A program made the position numbers and the translations under genes. Below the pieces are notes generated by a model. That model saw nothing but the letters and a program-made list of their open reading frames with translations, had not been told where the DNA came from and searched no databases. Shown in pieces: positions 35,871-44,060 of a DNA stretch of 64,000 bases; position 1 is the first letter of the stretch, and each line of letters begins with the position of its first letter. Origin of the DNA: Tous-C4FEB sp044356555 (GTDB lineage Bacteria; Verrucomicrobiota; Verrucomicrobiia; Opitutales; Opitutaceae); NCBI GenBank assembly GCA_044356555.1, contig JBIKWB010000014.1, positions 65,626 through 129,625 on the forward strand. The letters run 5' to 3'.

Positions 35871-36908
35871 GTGACAGAACAAATCTACACCATTCCGCCC
35901 ACCAGCCGCCGCAACCGCGCCGACAAAATTCTTGCCCGGGCGTTCCCCGAGCATAGCCGCGTGGCGTTTCACCGCTCGTTTGACGCGGGTCTGGTGCGGA
36001 TGGCGGGAAAGCCGATTCCGCGGGACCAAGAAGTCGCGGGTGGCATGGAAATCAGTTTTGCTTTTCCCGATCTGATTCCCTCGGGGGTGCGCGCGGTGGA
36101 GATTCCGCTGGAAGTGATATTCGAGGACAAGCACATGCTCGCGATCAACAAGGCCGCGGGCATGGTCGTGCATCCCGGTGCGGGCACGCGGGATGACACC
36201 CTTGTTCATGCGCTCCTCGCGCACTGCAAAGGCAAGTTGAGCGGAGTCGGTGGAGTCGAACGGCCGGGCATTGTGCACCGGTTGGACCGCGAAACCTCGG
36301 GGGTGATTTTGGTGGCGAAGAGCGACCTCGCGCACCGCGGGCTCGCGGAGCAATTCAAGGAACGCGAGCTGCAGAAAGAGTATCTTACGCTCGTGACGGG
36401 CGCGCCCGGTCTGTTGAGCGGCAGCATGAAAAAGGCGATCGGGCGCAATCAGCAGCACCGGCACAAAATGACCGCCATCGACGAGGAAGACGAAAGCGGC
36501 CGCGGCCGCGACGCGCACACCGATTGGGCGGTGGTGGAAGGATTCGGGAAGATTGCGACGCTGATGCGTTGCACGATTCATACCGGCCGAACGCACCAGA
36601 TCCGCGTCCACATGAAGGCGCTCGGGCACACGGTTTTGGGTGACGAGATCTACGGCTGGAAGCCCGACCCCCGTCTGCCGAAGCAACCGGAACGGGTGAT
36701 GTTGCACGCGGAGCACATCGTGGTGACGCATCCGATCTCGGGGAAAATTCTGGACCTGAAGGCCCCGTTGCCGGCGGACTTTGAAGCCCAACTGGCGCAA
36801 CTGCGTAAGCTCACCCGCAGCGAAGAGAAGCGGAAGCTGATCGCGGCCGAGCCGGTGAAGCGAAAAGGCAAATCGGCGCCACCCCCGGCGCACGTGCGGG
36901 AAGCGTAA
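35871..36908 (+). CDS. rluD: RluD-type 23S rRNA pseudouridine synthase
   Basis: About 345 residues. The catalytic aspartate is in GIVHRLDRETSGVILVA; MLAINKAAGMVVHPGAG, TGRTHQIRVHMKALGHTVLG and HAEHIVVTHP are the standard RluA/C/D motifs. An S4-like N-terminal region (ADKILARAFPEHSRVAFHR) is present. RluD modifies helix 69 of 23S rRNA; RluC-type specificity is possible. The start is GTG either at 35871 or at 35850. The second would overlap the deaminase stop as GTGA and suggest coupling. The C-terminus is a Lys/Pro-rich tail (KRKGKSAPPPAHVREA). Confidence 0.87.
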   Translation: MTEQIYTIPPTSRRNRADKILARAFPEHSRVAFHRSFDAGLVRMAGKPIPRDQEVAGGMEISFAFPDLIPSGVRAVEIPLEVIFEDKHMLAINKAAGMVVHPGAGTRDDTLVHALLAHCKGKLSGVGGVERPGIVHRLDRETSGVILVAKSDLAHRGLAEQFKERELQKEYLTLVTGAPGLLSGSMKKAIGRNQQHRHKMTAIDEEDESGRGRDAHTDWAVVEGFGKIATLMRCTIHTGRTHQIRVHMKALGHTVLGDEIYGWKPDPRLPKQPERVMLHAEHIVVTHPISGKILDLKAPLPADFEAQLAQLRKLTRSEEKRKLIAAEPVKRKGKSAPPPAHVREA

Positions 36909-36915
36909 TGGGATT

Positions 36916-38979
36916 CTAACGGATCTCGTAAACCTCCACGAGGGCGACGCCGCCGGCACCGGTAGGGGATTCGATCACGGCCGTGTAAGCGCCGGGAGCA
37001 AGGGTGACGAGCAAAGCAGAGTCGGCGCTGCCGGGAGAAAGCGGGAAGGCCCCGGTTTGGCGGGCGGCTGCGCGAAGTTCGAGGGCGTTGGCCGCCGAGG
37101 CCCAGCCGGTGTTGATGAACCGGGTTTCGCCGTCGCGAACGAGCGATAGCCGGGTCGAGGGTAGTGCATCGCTCACGCCGAAGGGGAAGAGGGCCGGTCC
37201 GATGCCGCGGATAAGAACCGTGAGCGAGGCTTGGCCCCGGATGAAAAAACCGGCGATGAGAGCCCCGTTCCCGGCGCTCACCCGGGCGCGGGCAGAGAGA
37301 CTGGCAAGCACGCCCTGTCCTGAGCCGGCGGGCGACGCGTTGTAAAGTTCGATCAGGACGTTGCCAGTCGGAGTTTCGCCTTGGCCTGAAGCGACGACGC
37401 TGTGCGCGCCGGGCGAGACGGATCGCACGAGCGCAGCATCCAAGCTGCCGGGGGAAAGGGGAAAGGCACCGAGCGCAGTTGCGACGGGGGTAATGGAGGA
37501 GGCGTTCCAATTGTCGTTGGTCGCCAGAGAAACTCCTGCACCGGTGAGCAAATTGATGTGCGGGTCGGGCAGGAAACCGACGACACCGAATGGCATAAGG
37601 CCGGGGCCGATGCCGCGGGCGAGGACCGTTCCGGACGCGTTGCGCAGGAAGAAACCGCCGATGAGCACGTCAGCCCCCAAGCCGGAGTCGGCCCGCGTGG
37701 ACAGGCTGGAGAGTTCGCCGGGCGGACCTGTGATGACGGAGACCGCAGCGGCACGACTCGTGATGGAGCCGCGGGAATTGGAGACGGTCACGCTGTAGGT
37801 GCCAACCGAGGCGGCGGAAGCGGCCGCGAGCGTGTAGCTGGCGAGCGTCGCCCCGGGGATGGGGCTGCCGTTGCGCGACCAGCTGTAACTGAGGCCGCCC
37901 CCGGTAGCGGCAACTTGGAGCGTGGCGGTCGTGCCGATGGCGACGGGAAGGTCCCAAGGCTGATGGGTGATTTGCGGAGCGCTGGTGGCTGAGTTTGTCG
38001 ATGTGGGCTCGACCAGCAGGAGGGCGGAGATAACGGCGCGCTCGTTGCCGCCGCTGGGGCGCACAGTGCGTTGTCCGCCGACCACGAGCGAGGTCGAGCC
38101 GCCGCCGTCCAAGTTTACCGCGCCGACGCAGCCGAGGGAGCGGAGAAGCGTGGCGAACTGGACGAGATTAAAACCGGCGGGCCCGGGGGTGTTGTCGCCC
38201 TCGGCTGCGACCAAGAGTACGATGCCGGAGGCGGTGTAGCCGATCGCGGACCGGGGACGGGAAGTGGTGTTGTTGATTTCGATCAGCTCCTCGGCATCGG
38301 TCACGTGGATCTCGCCGTCTTTGATGAGCATGGGCGAGCCACCGATGGCGTGCTCCATGATCCACGGCACGCCGCCGGCGGGCGACGCGGTGGTAGGCAC
38401 CGGTTGTGGAGCAACACCGAGGCGGTTCGGGCTCGGTGCGGGGTAGGCAATAACAGGGGTGTTGCCGGTGCCGACGCTGTAGATCCAGTCGGTGGTGGGG
38501 CGACCCGAGCCCGTGATGCCAAATGCGGCGCGGGTGGGGAAGTAGGGCACCGAGGCACCCTGAAACGTGCGGGAGAGCGACTTCACGTTGGGCGAGGCCA
38601 CGACTCCGGCGTGTTGCACGAGCGAGAACGATTGGTTGCCGCCGAAGTAGCCGGCGTTCAGGACGGCAAAAACTTTGCCGGGTTCCTGCGCGGCGAACTG
38701 CGTGGGCGTGCGAGGGGTTGAGGCCAACACCGGCTTGAAAGCCACGGTCGGTGCGGTGGGGTCCCAGGCGAGGCAAAACACCTTGGTCGGCGTGGCGGGC
38801 GGGGCGGTTTCCAAGACGTAGATTTGCAGGCCCTCGCGGGGGAAATCCGCCATGAACTCGGTCGCGAGTCTCCAGCCCGCAGGTAGCGGGATGAGTGTCG
38901 CGACGGGTTGCGCCGAGCTGGTGACGACCGTGATGCACAGCCAGAAAAACGCGACGGCGGGATGAAAACGGGCGGGCAT
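36916..38979 (-). CDS. secreted phosphodiester-glycosidase (NAGPA/DUF2233-type) protein with Ig-like and repeated C-terminal modules
   Basis: 687 residues. A signal peptide (FFWLCITVVTSSAQ) is followed by a domain (about 30-335) with FAVLNAGYFGG and VGAVNLDGGGSTSLVVGG. These match the NAGPA phosphodiester glycosidase family, which removes sugars from phosphodiester-linked glycans. An Ig-like module (about 340-415, SYSWSRNGSPIPGATLASY) follows. Then come two copies of a roughly 130-residue module built around IGGFF and RGIGPGLMPFGV / IRGIGPALFPFGV. These modules are, from memory, frequent in secreted verrucomicrobial proteins and may mediate surface attachment. No catalytic assignment beyond the family is justified. 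The stop is 7 bp from the convergent rluD stop. Confidence 0.8.
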   Translation of the reverse strand: MPARFHPAVAFFWLCITVVTSSAQPVATLIPLPAGWRLATEFMADFPREGLQIYVLETAPPATPTKVFCLAWDPTAPTVAFKPVLASTPRTPTQFAAQEPGKVFAVLNAGYFGGNQSFSLVQHAGVVASPNVKSLSRTFQGASVPYFPTRAAFGITGSGRPTTDWIYSVGTGNTPVIAYPAPSPNRLGVAPQPVPTTASPAGGVPWIMEHAIGGSPMLIKDGEIHVTDAEELIEINNTTSRPRSAIGYTASGIVLLVAAEGDNTPGPAGFNLVQFATLLRSLGCVGAVNLDGGGSTSLVVGGQRTVRPSGGNERAVISALLLVEPTSTNSATSAPQITHQPWDLPVAIGTTATLQVAATGGGLSYSWSRNGSPIPGATLASYTLAAASAASVGTYSVTVSNSRGSITSRAAAVSVITGPPGELSSLSTRADSGLGADVLIGGFFLRNASGTVLARGIGPGLMPFGVVGFLPDPHINLLTGAGVSLATNDNWNASSITPVATALGAFPLSPGSLDAALVRSVSPGAHSVVASGQGETPTGNVLIELYNASPAGSGQGVLASLSARARVSAGNGALIAGFFIRGQASLTVLIRGIGPALFPFGVSDALPSTRLSLVRDGETRFINTGWASAANALELRAAARQTGAFPLSPGSADSALLVTLAPGAYTAVIESPTGAGGVALVEVYEIR

Positions 38980-39039
38980 GGCGGGGAAAAAGCGCGGATT
39001 TTTTGCGGGGGAACCGGCAGTCGGTCGGATTTTTATTTT

Positions 39040-39975
39040 CTATTCCAGTGCTTCGGCCGCGATGCCCCAGCGGAGGTTATAAAGTGAGTTCTCGAAGGCT
39101 GAAAAATTTCCCAGTTCGGCCAAGGTGATCACGGTCGCGAGGGCAGCCGGGAAAACATCGGCGCGGGCGGGGGGCAGGCCCGGGATTTTCTTTCGGTCAA
39201 CGAGCGAGAGTTTACCCAAGTCATCAAGGAGCGTGCACAGGCTCGCGAGAGGGATGTTTGTCGCGGTCTCGGCGAGGGTGTGGCCGTCACGGGCGCCATG
39301 AATCGTGCGCACGGCGCTGAAAGTGCCGCCGGTGCCGATGGCGGTGGCCGTCGGGGGAAGGGAGAATTTAAAGCCGGAGCGCTCGATGAGGTCGCGGGTG
39401 TAGGTGGCGATCGCGATGGCTTGGTGGGTGGTGAGCGGGGCCGTCGGGTCCTGAACCAGTTTTTCAGTGAGGCGCACACAGCCAAGTTGCAGACTCACGG
39501 CTTGCTCGATCCGGCGATCGCGAAACGCGAGGCACTCCAAGCTCCCTCCGCCGAGGTCGAAGACGTAGAAGTCGCGCAAATCACCGAGGGCGGGATCACA
39601 GGTTAGCCCGCGGCCGATGAGATTGGCTTCCTCGTCGCCGGAGAGCAGCCGGATCGGGTGGCCGGTGGCGGCGAGGACTTGGGCGATGAATTCGGCGCCG
39701 TTGAGCGCGTCGCGGACGGCGCTCGTGGCGACAAGGATGATTTTGGTCGGCGAGTGGGTGGCGGCGTCGGCCAAGAGGGACCGGATGGCTTCGAGGCCAC
39801 GGGCCATCCCTTCGGCGGTGAGGCGGGGTTCGGCGCGGCTGATGCCTGCGCTGATCCGCGCGTCGATCGTGCGGTAGTGGCGCGAGTTAAGGCCACCGGC
39901 GGCGTCGCGCGCCGCCACGAGGATTTTTATGGAATTCGAACCGATATCGATGACGGCGACGGTAGGACCGGGCAT
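39040..39975 (-). CDS. Ppx/GppA-family phosphatase
   Basis: 311 residues of the exopolyphosphatase/guanosine-pentaphosphate phosphatase family. VAVIDIGSNSIKILVA is the first phosphate-binding loop, ILVATSAVRDALNG and LLSGDEEANLIGRG follow, and FDLGGGSLECLAF is the second loop. It is the short form, without the long C-terminal HD-like half of E. coli Ppx. It degrades polyphosphate or pppGpp. The open frame begins eight residues earlier (MFRVFRG), but those codons come from the 9-bp repeat at 39981, so MPGPTVAVID at 39975 is the better start. It lies 63 bp behind rsmI on the same strand. Confidence 0.9.
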   Translation of the reverse strand: MPGPTVAVIDIGSNSIKILVAARDAAGGLNSRHYRTIDARISAGISRAEPRLTAEGMARGLEAIRSLLADAATHSPTKIILVATSAVRDALNGAEFIAQVLAATGHPIRLLSGDEEANLIGRGLTCDPALGDLRDFYVFDLGGGSLECLAFRDRRIEQAVSLQLGCVRLTEKLVQDPTAPLTTHQAIAIATYTRDLIERSGFKFSLPPTATAIGTGGTFSAVRTIHGARDGHTLAETATNIPLASLCTLLDDLGKLSLVDRKKIPGLPPARADVFPAALATVITLAELGNFSAFENSLYNLRWGIAAEALE

Positions 39976-39980
39976 AGGCC

Positions 39981-40007
39981 CACGGAACACACGGAACACA
40001 CGGAAGG
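39981..40007. repeat. three-copy 9-bp tandem repeat between rsmI and the Ppx gene
   Basis: Three copies of CACGGAACA, the last reading CACGGAAGG, lie directly upstream of the Ppx/GppA start. Read on the minus strand in frame they give FRVFR-like residues, which explains a spurious N-terminal extension of that gene. Next to them at 40016-40037 are GTTTCC and GGAAAC words that could pair. The unit resembles those at 2026 and 14231. Confidence 0.8.
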
Positions 40008-40038
40008 AAAGTTTCGTTTCCGGGTATTCCGGGGGAAA

Positions 40039-40761
40039 CTAAAGCACAAAGTCGGCGGGGGCGATCAGGACGACGAATTCGCCCTTGAGACTGCCTTTGA
40101 GCAGCCGATCGCGGACATCGGCGGCGCGGCCGACGTGCCAGGATTCGTGGAGTTTGGTCACTTCGCGGGCGATACAGATGACGCGATCGGGGCCGAGTTT
40201 TTCGACAATTTCGTCAGCGAATTTGTCGATCCGGTGGCAGCTTTCGTAGAGGGCGAGGGTGAACTCGAAGTCGCGGTATTTTTCCAGGAACGCCGTGCGG
40301 GCGGAGGTTTTTGCGATGAGAAAACCGGCGAAGAGAAAACCGTTGGTGGGGAGACCGCTGGCGCTGAGGACGGCCGCGACCGCGCAGGCGCCGGGCACGG
40401 GGATCACCGGCAGGCCGAGGCGGCGGCAGGCGCGCACGAGACGGAATCCGGGATCGCTGATGGCGGGCGTTCCGGCGTCGCTGACGAGGGCCACGGATTG
40501 GCCGGCGGCGATTTTTTGCGCGATGAAGTCGGCGGCGGCGGTCTCGTTGTGGTCGTGATAGGAAACGAGCGGCCGGTGCAGGCCGAAGCGCGTGAGCAGG
40601 CCGCCGGTGGTGCGGGTGTCTTCGCAGGCGACGAGATCAACGGCGCCGAGGATGGCGCGGGCGCGGTCGGTGAGATCGGCGAGATTGCCGATGGGCGTGG
40701 CGACGACGTAGAGCGTGCCGGGCGACGGAATGAGCGAAGGATTGGTGGCGGGCTCGGTCAT
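40039..40761 (-). CDS. rsmI: 16S rRNA (cytidine-1402-2'-O)-methyltransferase
   Basis: Methylates the ribose of C1402 in the decoding centre of the 30S subunit. The 240-residue protein has the tetrapyrrole-methylase fold: LYVVATPIGNLADLT at the start, ACEDTRTTGGLL, YHDHNE, ALVSDAGTPAISDPGFRLV and VIPVPGACAVAAVLSASG. All are typical of RsmI. A strong intrinsic terminator in the same orientation ends 11 bases before the ATG at 40761, so the gene needs a promoter that overlaps the terminator, or a leaderless start, or transcriptional readthrough. The open frame extends 83 codons upstream but that part is not RsmI-like. Confidence 0.93.
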   Translation of the reverse strand: MTEPATNPSLIPSPGTLYVVATPIGNLADLTDRARAILGAVDLVACEDTRTTGGLLTRFGLHRPLVSYHDHNETAAADFIAQKIAAGQSVALVSDAGTPAISDPGFRLVRACRRLGLPVIPVPGACAVAAVLSASGLPTNGFLFAGFLIAKTSARTAFLEKYRDFEFTLALYESCHRIDKFADEIVEKLGPDRVICIAREVTKLHESWHVGRAADVRDRLLKGSLKGEFVVLIAPADFVL

Positions 40762-40771
40762 GCGCGGGCAC

Positions 40772-40797
40772 AAAAAATCCGGCGCGAGGCCGGATTT
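40772..40797 (-). terminator. intrinsic terminator immediately upstream of rsmI
   Basis: On the minus strand a perfect 9-bp stem (40789-40797 with 40775-40783, 5-base loop) runs into a six-T tail (40777-40772). It ends only 11 bases before the rsmI ATG, and it lies about 85 bp after the stop of the small lipoprotein gene at 40883. It should end the pgi / coiled-coil / lipoprotein transcript. Confidence 0.88.
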
Positions 40798-40882
40798 GGC
40801 GAGAGGGAAGTGGCGGGGAGTTTGGTGAACCCGCCTTTTCACCCCGCCGCCACGAAGGAAGACGAGGCGAAGGGGCAGCGAT

Positions 40883-41047
40883 TTAGCGGCCGCCCTGTTG
40901 GCCCATCCCGGGGATCTGGCCTTCCCAGCCGGCGGGGCGGCTCCATGGGATGGCGGTGTCTTTCTGGCGGCGGGTTTCGCAGCCGCCAAAGAGGGCGCCG
41001 AAGGTGGCAAGAAGAAGGAACAGGAGCGGTTTCTTGAGCGAGTTCAT
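40883..41047 (-). CDS. 54-residue lipoprotein, unrecognised family
   Basis: A short gene read directly from the sequence: it starts MNSLKKPLLFLLLATFGALF, then FGGC, a lipobox (G-G-C at 21-23), so signal peptidase II (the lspA product here) would cleave before Cys23 and the mature part would be only 32 residues. That part contains PWSRPAGWEGQIPGMGQQ, Trp/Gly/Pro-rich and ending GGR. It lies 10 bp behind the coiled-coil membrane gene and is followed by a strong terminator, so it is the last gene of a unit. I do not recognise a family; the ordered signal peptide and lipobox make it a credible gene. Confidence 0.8.
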   Translation of the reverse strand: MNSLKKPLLFLLLATFGALFGGCETRRQKDTAIPWSRPAGWEGQIPGMGQQGGR

Positions 41048-41057
41048 CGTTGAGGAG

Positions 41058-41789
41058 TTAAGGAGTTAGTAGGGCCAAATCGCCTTTGTGCAAGACGCCG
41101 CGCAATGAATCCGGTTCCACCTGCGCGATGGAAAACTGCGAACGCACATCGCTCAGGCTGACGGTGGCGAGCAACTCCGAGCCGCTGCGGATGGCGAAGC
41201 GCTGCCCGACTTGGGCACCGCGGTTGGTGCCGTAGTTGAGCACGACGAAGGCGTTGTCCGGGCCGACGCTCATCACCGCGGCGGAGTTGCGGCCGGCGCG
41301 GCTGGAGAAGACGGCGGTCGAGGCGCCGGCGGCAGTCGGCACGGCGGCGCCGTTTTTGGCCGTGGCGAGCTGGCGCTCAAGCTCGGCGATGGTGGACTTG
41401 TAGGCCTCGACCTGGGCGGGCGGGATGGCGGCGGCGCGGGTGTCGGCGAGGTCTTGGCGGAGCGAAGTGAGTTCGTCGCGCAGCGTGCGCTCGGCTTGTT
41501 CGCGGGCGACGAGCGCGGCGCGCGAGGCGGCGAGGTCGTTGGCGAGTTGGGTGGTGCGGGACTCGGCGGTGGAGAGCCGGGATTGGGCGACCTCGAGTTG
41601 GGCGCCGGCGACCACGGCTTGTTTTTGGAAAGAGGAGGCAATCTCGCGGGAGGCGGCGAGCTGGCCATCGAGCGCGGTGTTGCGGGTGGCGAGATCGCGG
41701 CGGGTCTCAAGGGACTGCCAATAGAGCGCGCCCAATGAGCCGCTCACAGTAAAAGCGCAGAGGCTGAGGACGAGCAGGAGGCGGTTCAT
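41058..41789 (-). CDS. membrane-anchored coiled-coil protein, unknown function
   Basis: 243 residues. One N-terminal membrane helix or signal anchor (LLLVLSLCAFTVSGSLGALYW) is followed by a long Ala/Glu/Arg-rich coiled coil (about residues 28-150). A compact C-terminal domain (about 165-243) contains AFVVLNYGTNRGAQVGQRFAI and ends RGVLHKGDLALLTP. The G-x-N-x-G-AQVGQ-F-I pattern with a terminal GD resembles small beta-barrel domains found at the end of several exported proteins. No specific function can be given. It lies 70 bp behind pgi and directly before the small lipoprotein gene, all on one strand. Confidence 0.75.
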   Translation of the reverse strand: MNRLLLVLSLCAFTVSGSLGALYWQSLETRRDLATRNTALDGQLAASREIASSFQKQAVVAGAQLEVAQSRLSTAESRTTQLANDLAASRAALVAREQAERTLRDELTSLRQDLADTRAAAIPPAQVEAYKSTIAELERQLATAKNGAAVPTAAGASTAVFSSRAGRNSAAVMSVGPDNAFVVLNYGTNRGAQVGQRFAIRSGSELLATVSLSDVRSQFSIAQVEPDSLRGVLHKGDLALLTP

Positions 41790-41859
41790 GTGGAGAAATC
41801 CCAAGGCGGATGCTCGGCACAATCCGAGGGCCGGATGGCGCCGCGCCGCGCGGTGTGGG

Positions 41860-43443
41860 TTAGGCGGAGCGGTAGGTGGATTTATGCCACGGGGTCTTGG
41901 GGCGTTTCTTGATGCCGGTGCCCTTGTTGGCCGCGAGGTGTTCGAGGATTTTGAAGACGAGCTCGGTTTTCTCGGGATCGCCAACTTGGGCGGCGAGTTG
42001 GTCGGCGGTGAACGGGGTGCCCGGGACGGCCTTGAGCGCGGCGGCGAGTTTGAGCTTCAGCGCGATGACGCCGCCGGCGGCTTTTTTCCCGGCTTCGACG
42101 CCGGGCTGATGATAGGCGTTGATCCCGACGAGCGACGCATAGAGGCCGACGACGCGTTCGTAGAGGGCGATCAACATGCCGAGAGAGCGCGGCGAGACGT
42201 CGGCCAAGGTGATGGTGACGGAGTGGCGGTCCTTTTCGGTGAGGGCGTCGCGGGTGCCGAGGTAAAAGCCTTGGAGGAAATCACCGGCGGTGATGCCGGG
42301 TTCGACCTCGAGAGAGGACTTCGTGTCGCGGTCTTTGAGGACTTCGATGAACGTGACGAAAAAGTTGTTCACGCCGTCGCGCAGTTGTTGGACGTAGGCG
42401 TGTTGATCGGTTGAGCCCTTGTTGCCGTAAACGGCGATGCCCTGGTTCACGACGTTACCCTTGAGGTCGTGTTCTTTGCCGATGGATTCCATCACGAGCT
42501 GCTGAAGGTAACGCGAAAAGAGGAGGAGGCGGTCTTTGTAAGGGAGGACGACCATGTCCTTGGCCCCGCGACCGTCGGTGGCGTAGTGCCACATGAGGGC
42601 GAGGAGAGCGGCCGGGTTTTGGCCGACGGTCGTGTTGCGGGTGACGACGTCCATCGCGGCGGCGCCCTCGAGCATCGCTTGGATGTCGAGGCCCTGAAGC
42701 GCGGCGGGGAGCAGGCCGACGGCGGAGAGTTCCGACGTACGGCCGCCGACCCAATCCCACATCGGAAAACGGGCGAGCCAGTTTTGGCTAACGGCGGTCT
42801 GGTCGAGTTTCGAACCGGCGCCGGTGACGGCGACAAAGTGCTTCGTGAAATCGAGCCTGGCGGCTTGGAAGGCGGCGGCGGCTTCGAGTTGGCCGTTGCG
42901 GGTCTCGGCGGTGCCGCCGGATTTGGAAATGACGACGACGAGGGTTTTGGCGAGTTGGCCGCGAAGGCCGGCGAGGACGTAGTCGATGCCGTCGGGATCG
43001 GTGTTGTCAAAGAAGGAGACGGCGAGCTTGTCCTTGCGGGGCTGGCCGAGCGCGTGTTGGACGAGCTGCGGTCCGAGGGCCGAGCCGCCGATGCCGATCA
43101 CGAGCAGGTTTTTGAATTTACCCTTGGGGCCGGCGATGGTGCCGGCGTGGATTTTGGCGGCGAAGTCTTGGATCGCGGTGAGCGTGGACGAAATCTCGGC
43201 GGCGAGGGCGGGCGTCGGGGCGAGCTGGGGCGCGCGAAGCCAGTAATGACCGACCATACGGTTCTCGTCGGGATTGGCGATGGCCCCGGATTCGAGGGTG
43301 GCCATGTCGGCAAAGGCCTGTTGGAGTGCCGGGTCTTTTGCGGCGAGGTAGTCGTCGGGAAACGGGATGCGGCTGATATCGAGCGCGAGGCCGAGCGCGG
43401 GGTTTTGGTAGTAGAGGGACTTAAATCGGTTCCAAGTTGGCAT
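41860..43443 (-). CDS. pgi: glucose-6-phosphate isomerase
   Basis: Interconverts glucose-6-phosphate and fructose-6-phosphate at the head of glycolysis, feeding zwf at 46844. The 527-residue protein shows the sugar-phosphate site VIGIGGSALGPQLV, SKSGGTAETRNG (phosphate-binding), the catalytic glutamate region WVGGRTSELSAVGLLPAAL, and the late STDQHAYVQQLRDG with the catalytic histidine. A C-terminal lysine of the active site falls in the GINAYHQPGVEAGKKAAG region. Start at 43443 (MPTWNRFKSLYYQNP). It is transcribed away from the gene-poor stretch at 43444-44060, which must hold its promoter. Confidence 0.94.
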   Translation of the reverse strand: MPTWNRFKSLYYQNPALGLALDISRIPFPDDYLAAKDPALQQAFADMATLESGAIANPDENRMVGHYWLRAPQLAPTPALAAEISSTLTAIQDFAAKIHAGTIAGPKGKFKNLLVIGIGGSALGPQLVQHALGQPRKDKLAVSFFDNTDPDGIDYVLAGLRGQLAKTLVVVISKSGGTAETRNGQLEAAAAFQAARLDFTKHFVAVTGAGSKLDQTAVSQNWLARFPMWDWVGGRTSELSAVGLLPAALQGLDIQAMLEGAAAMDVVTRNTTVGQNPAALLALMWHYATDGRGAKDMVVLPYKDRLLLFSRYLQQLVMESIGKEHDLKGNVVNQGIAVYGNKGSTDQHAYVQQLRDGVNNFFVTFIEVLKDRDTKSSLEVEPGITAGDFLQGFYLGTRDALTEKDRHSVTITLADVSPRSLGMLIALYERVVGLYASLVGINAYHQPGVEAGKKAAGGVIALKLKLAAALKAVPGTPFTADQLAAQVGDPEKTELVFKILEHLAANKGTGIKKRPKTPWHKSTYRSA

Positions 43444-44060
43444 GGGGGAAGGAAGACAGAAGTAGCGGGTAGCCGGCAGAGGCTAGCGAGTAGAAATTAG
43501 CACAGCAGAGTGGGCGAGCCGGGAGTGCAGGCTTACCGGAATGCGGAAGGGTGGGGCCACGGGGTGGTTTGACGGCGCCAGCGCGGAATCTGGCGAAAGC
43601 CAAATTTGGCCACGGCGCGAAGCGTAGAGTGGCAGGGAACACGATTCGCTTCTTTTGACCGCTGCGCGGCGCCCAAGCTGGGGCCGCGTTACCTCAATTT
43701 TTTCCTCACTTCTCCCGGATTCGTTGCCGTCTCGTCCGGAGCAATTGATGACCTGCAAAACACGCTCGGCTGCGAGAAGGTCATCACGGCGGAGACGGAA
43801 GCGGAGACGATATTGAAGGACTGTTTTTGGCATTCATCGGTGTCGAAGAAGTGTTTGAAAAATCGGCGGGCTTCGGCGGCGTTGAAGAGTGCGTCCGGGT
43901 CGGAACTGAAAGCCGTGTCTACGATCGCCTACTGCAACAATCTGCCCGTCACGATGCGGGGCGGCGCGACGGTAGCCACGAGCTTCACATAGGGACATAG
44001 GTGAATAGCGAGGGAACAAACTTAAACAGCCGCCCCTGCGGCGGGCGGGAGAGAACGGGC
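43444..44060. other. 617-bp stretch without a convincing gene
   Basis: It lies between pgi and pilB, both on the minus strand. On the minus strand one frame from a GTG at 43988 to a TAA at 43689 reads as 99 codons of mostly coding-like composition (DTAFSSDPDALFNAAEARRF and so on) but is broken by a TAG at 43929-43931, so it may be a decayed gene. The plus-strand 128-codon frame at 43606 overlaps it and is probably its shadow. An 8-base direct duplication (ACATAGGG ACATAGG) lies near 43987-44001. The pgi promoter should be at the left end. I recognise nothing else. Confidence 0.5.

Noticed and set aside
39658..41037. 459-codon plus-strand open frame opposite the Ppx gene and rsmI
   Set aside because: Shadow of two well-supported minus-strand genes and their gap. 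The EHTEHTE-like stretch inside it comes from the 9-bp tandem repeat, not from coding.
43606..43992. 128-codon plus-strand open frame in the pgi-pilB gap
   Set aside because: It overlaps a minus-strand frame of more coding-like composition and shows no domain or start signal. Kept only as part of the gap description.
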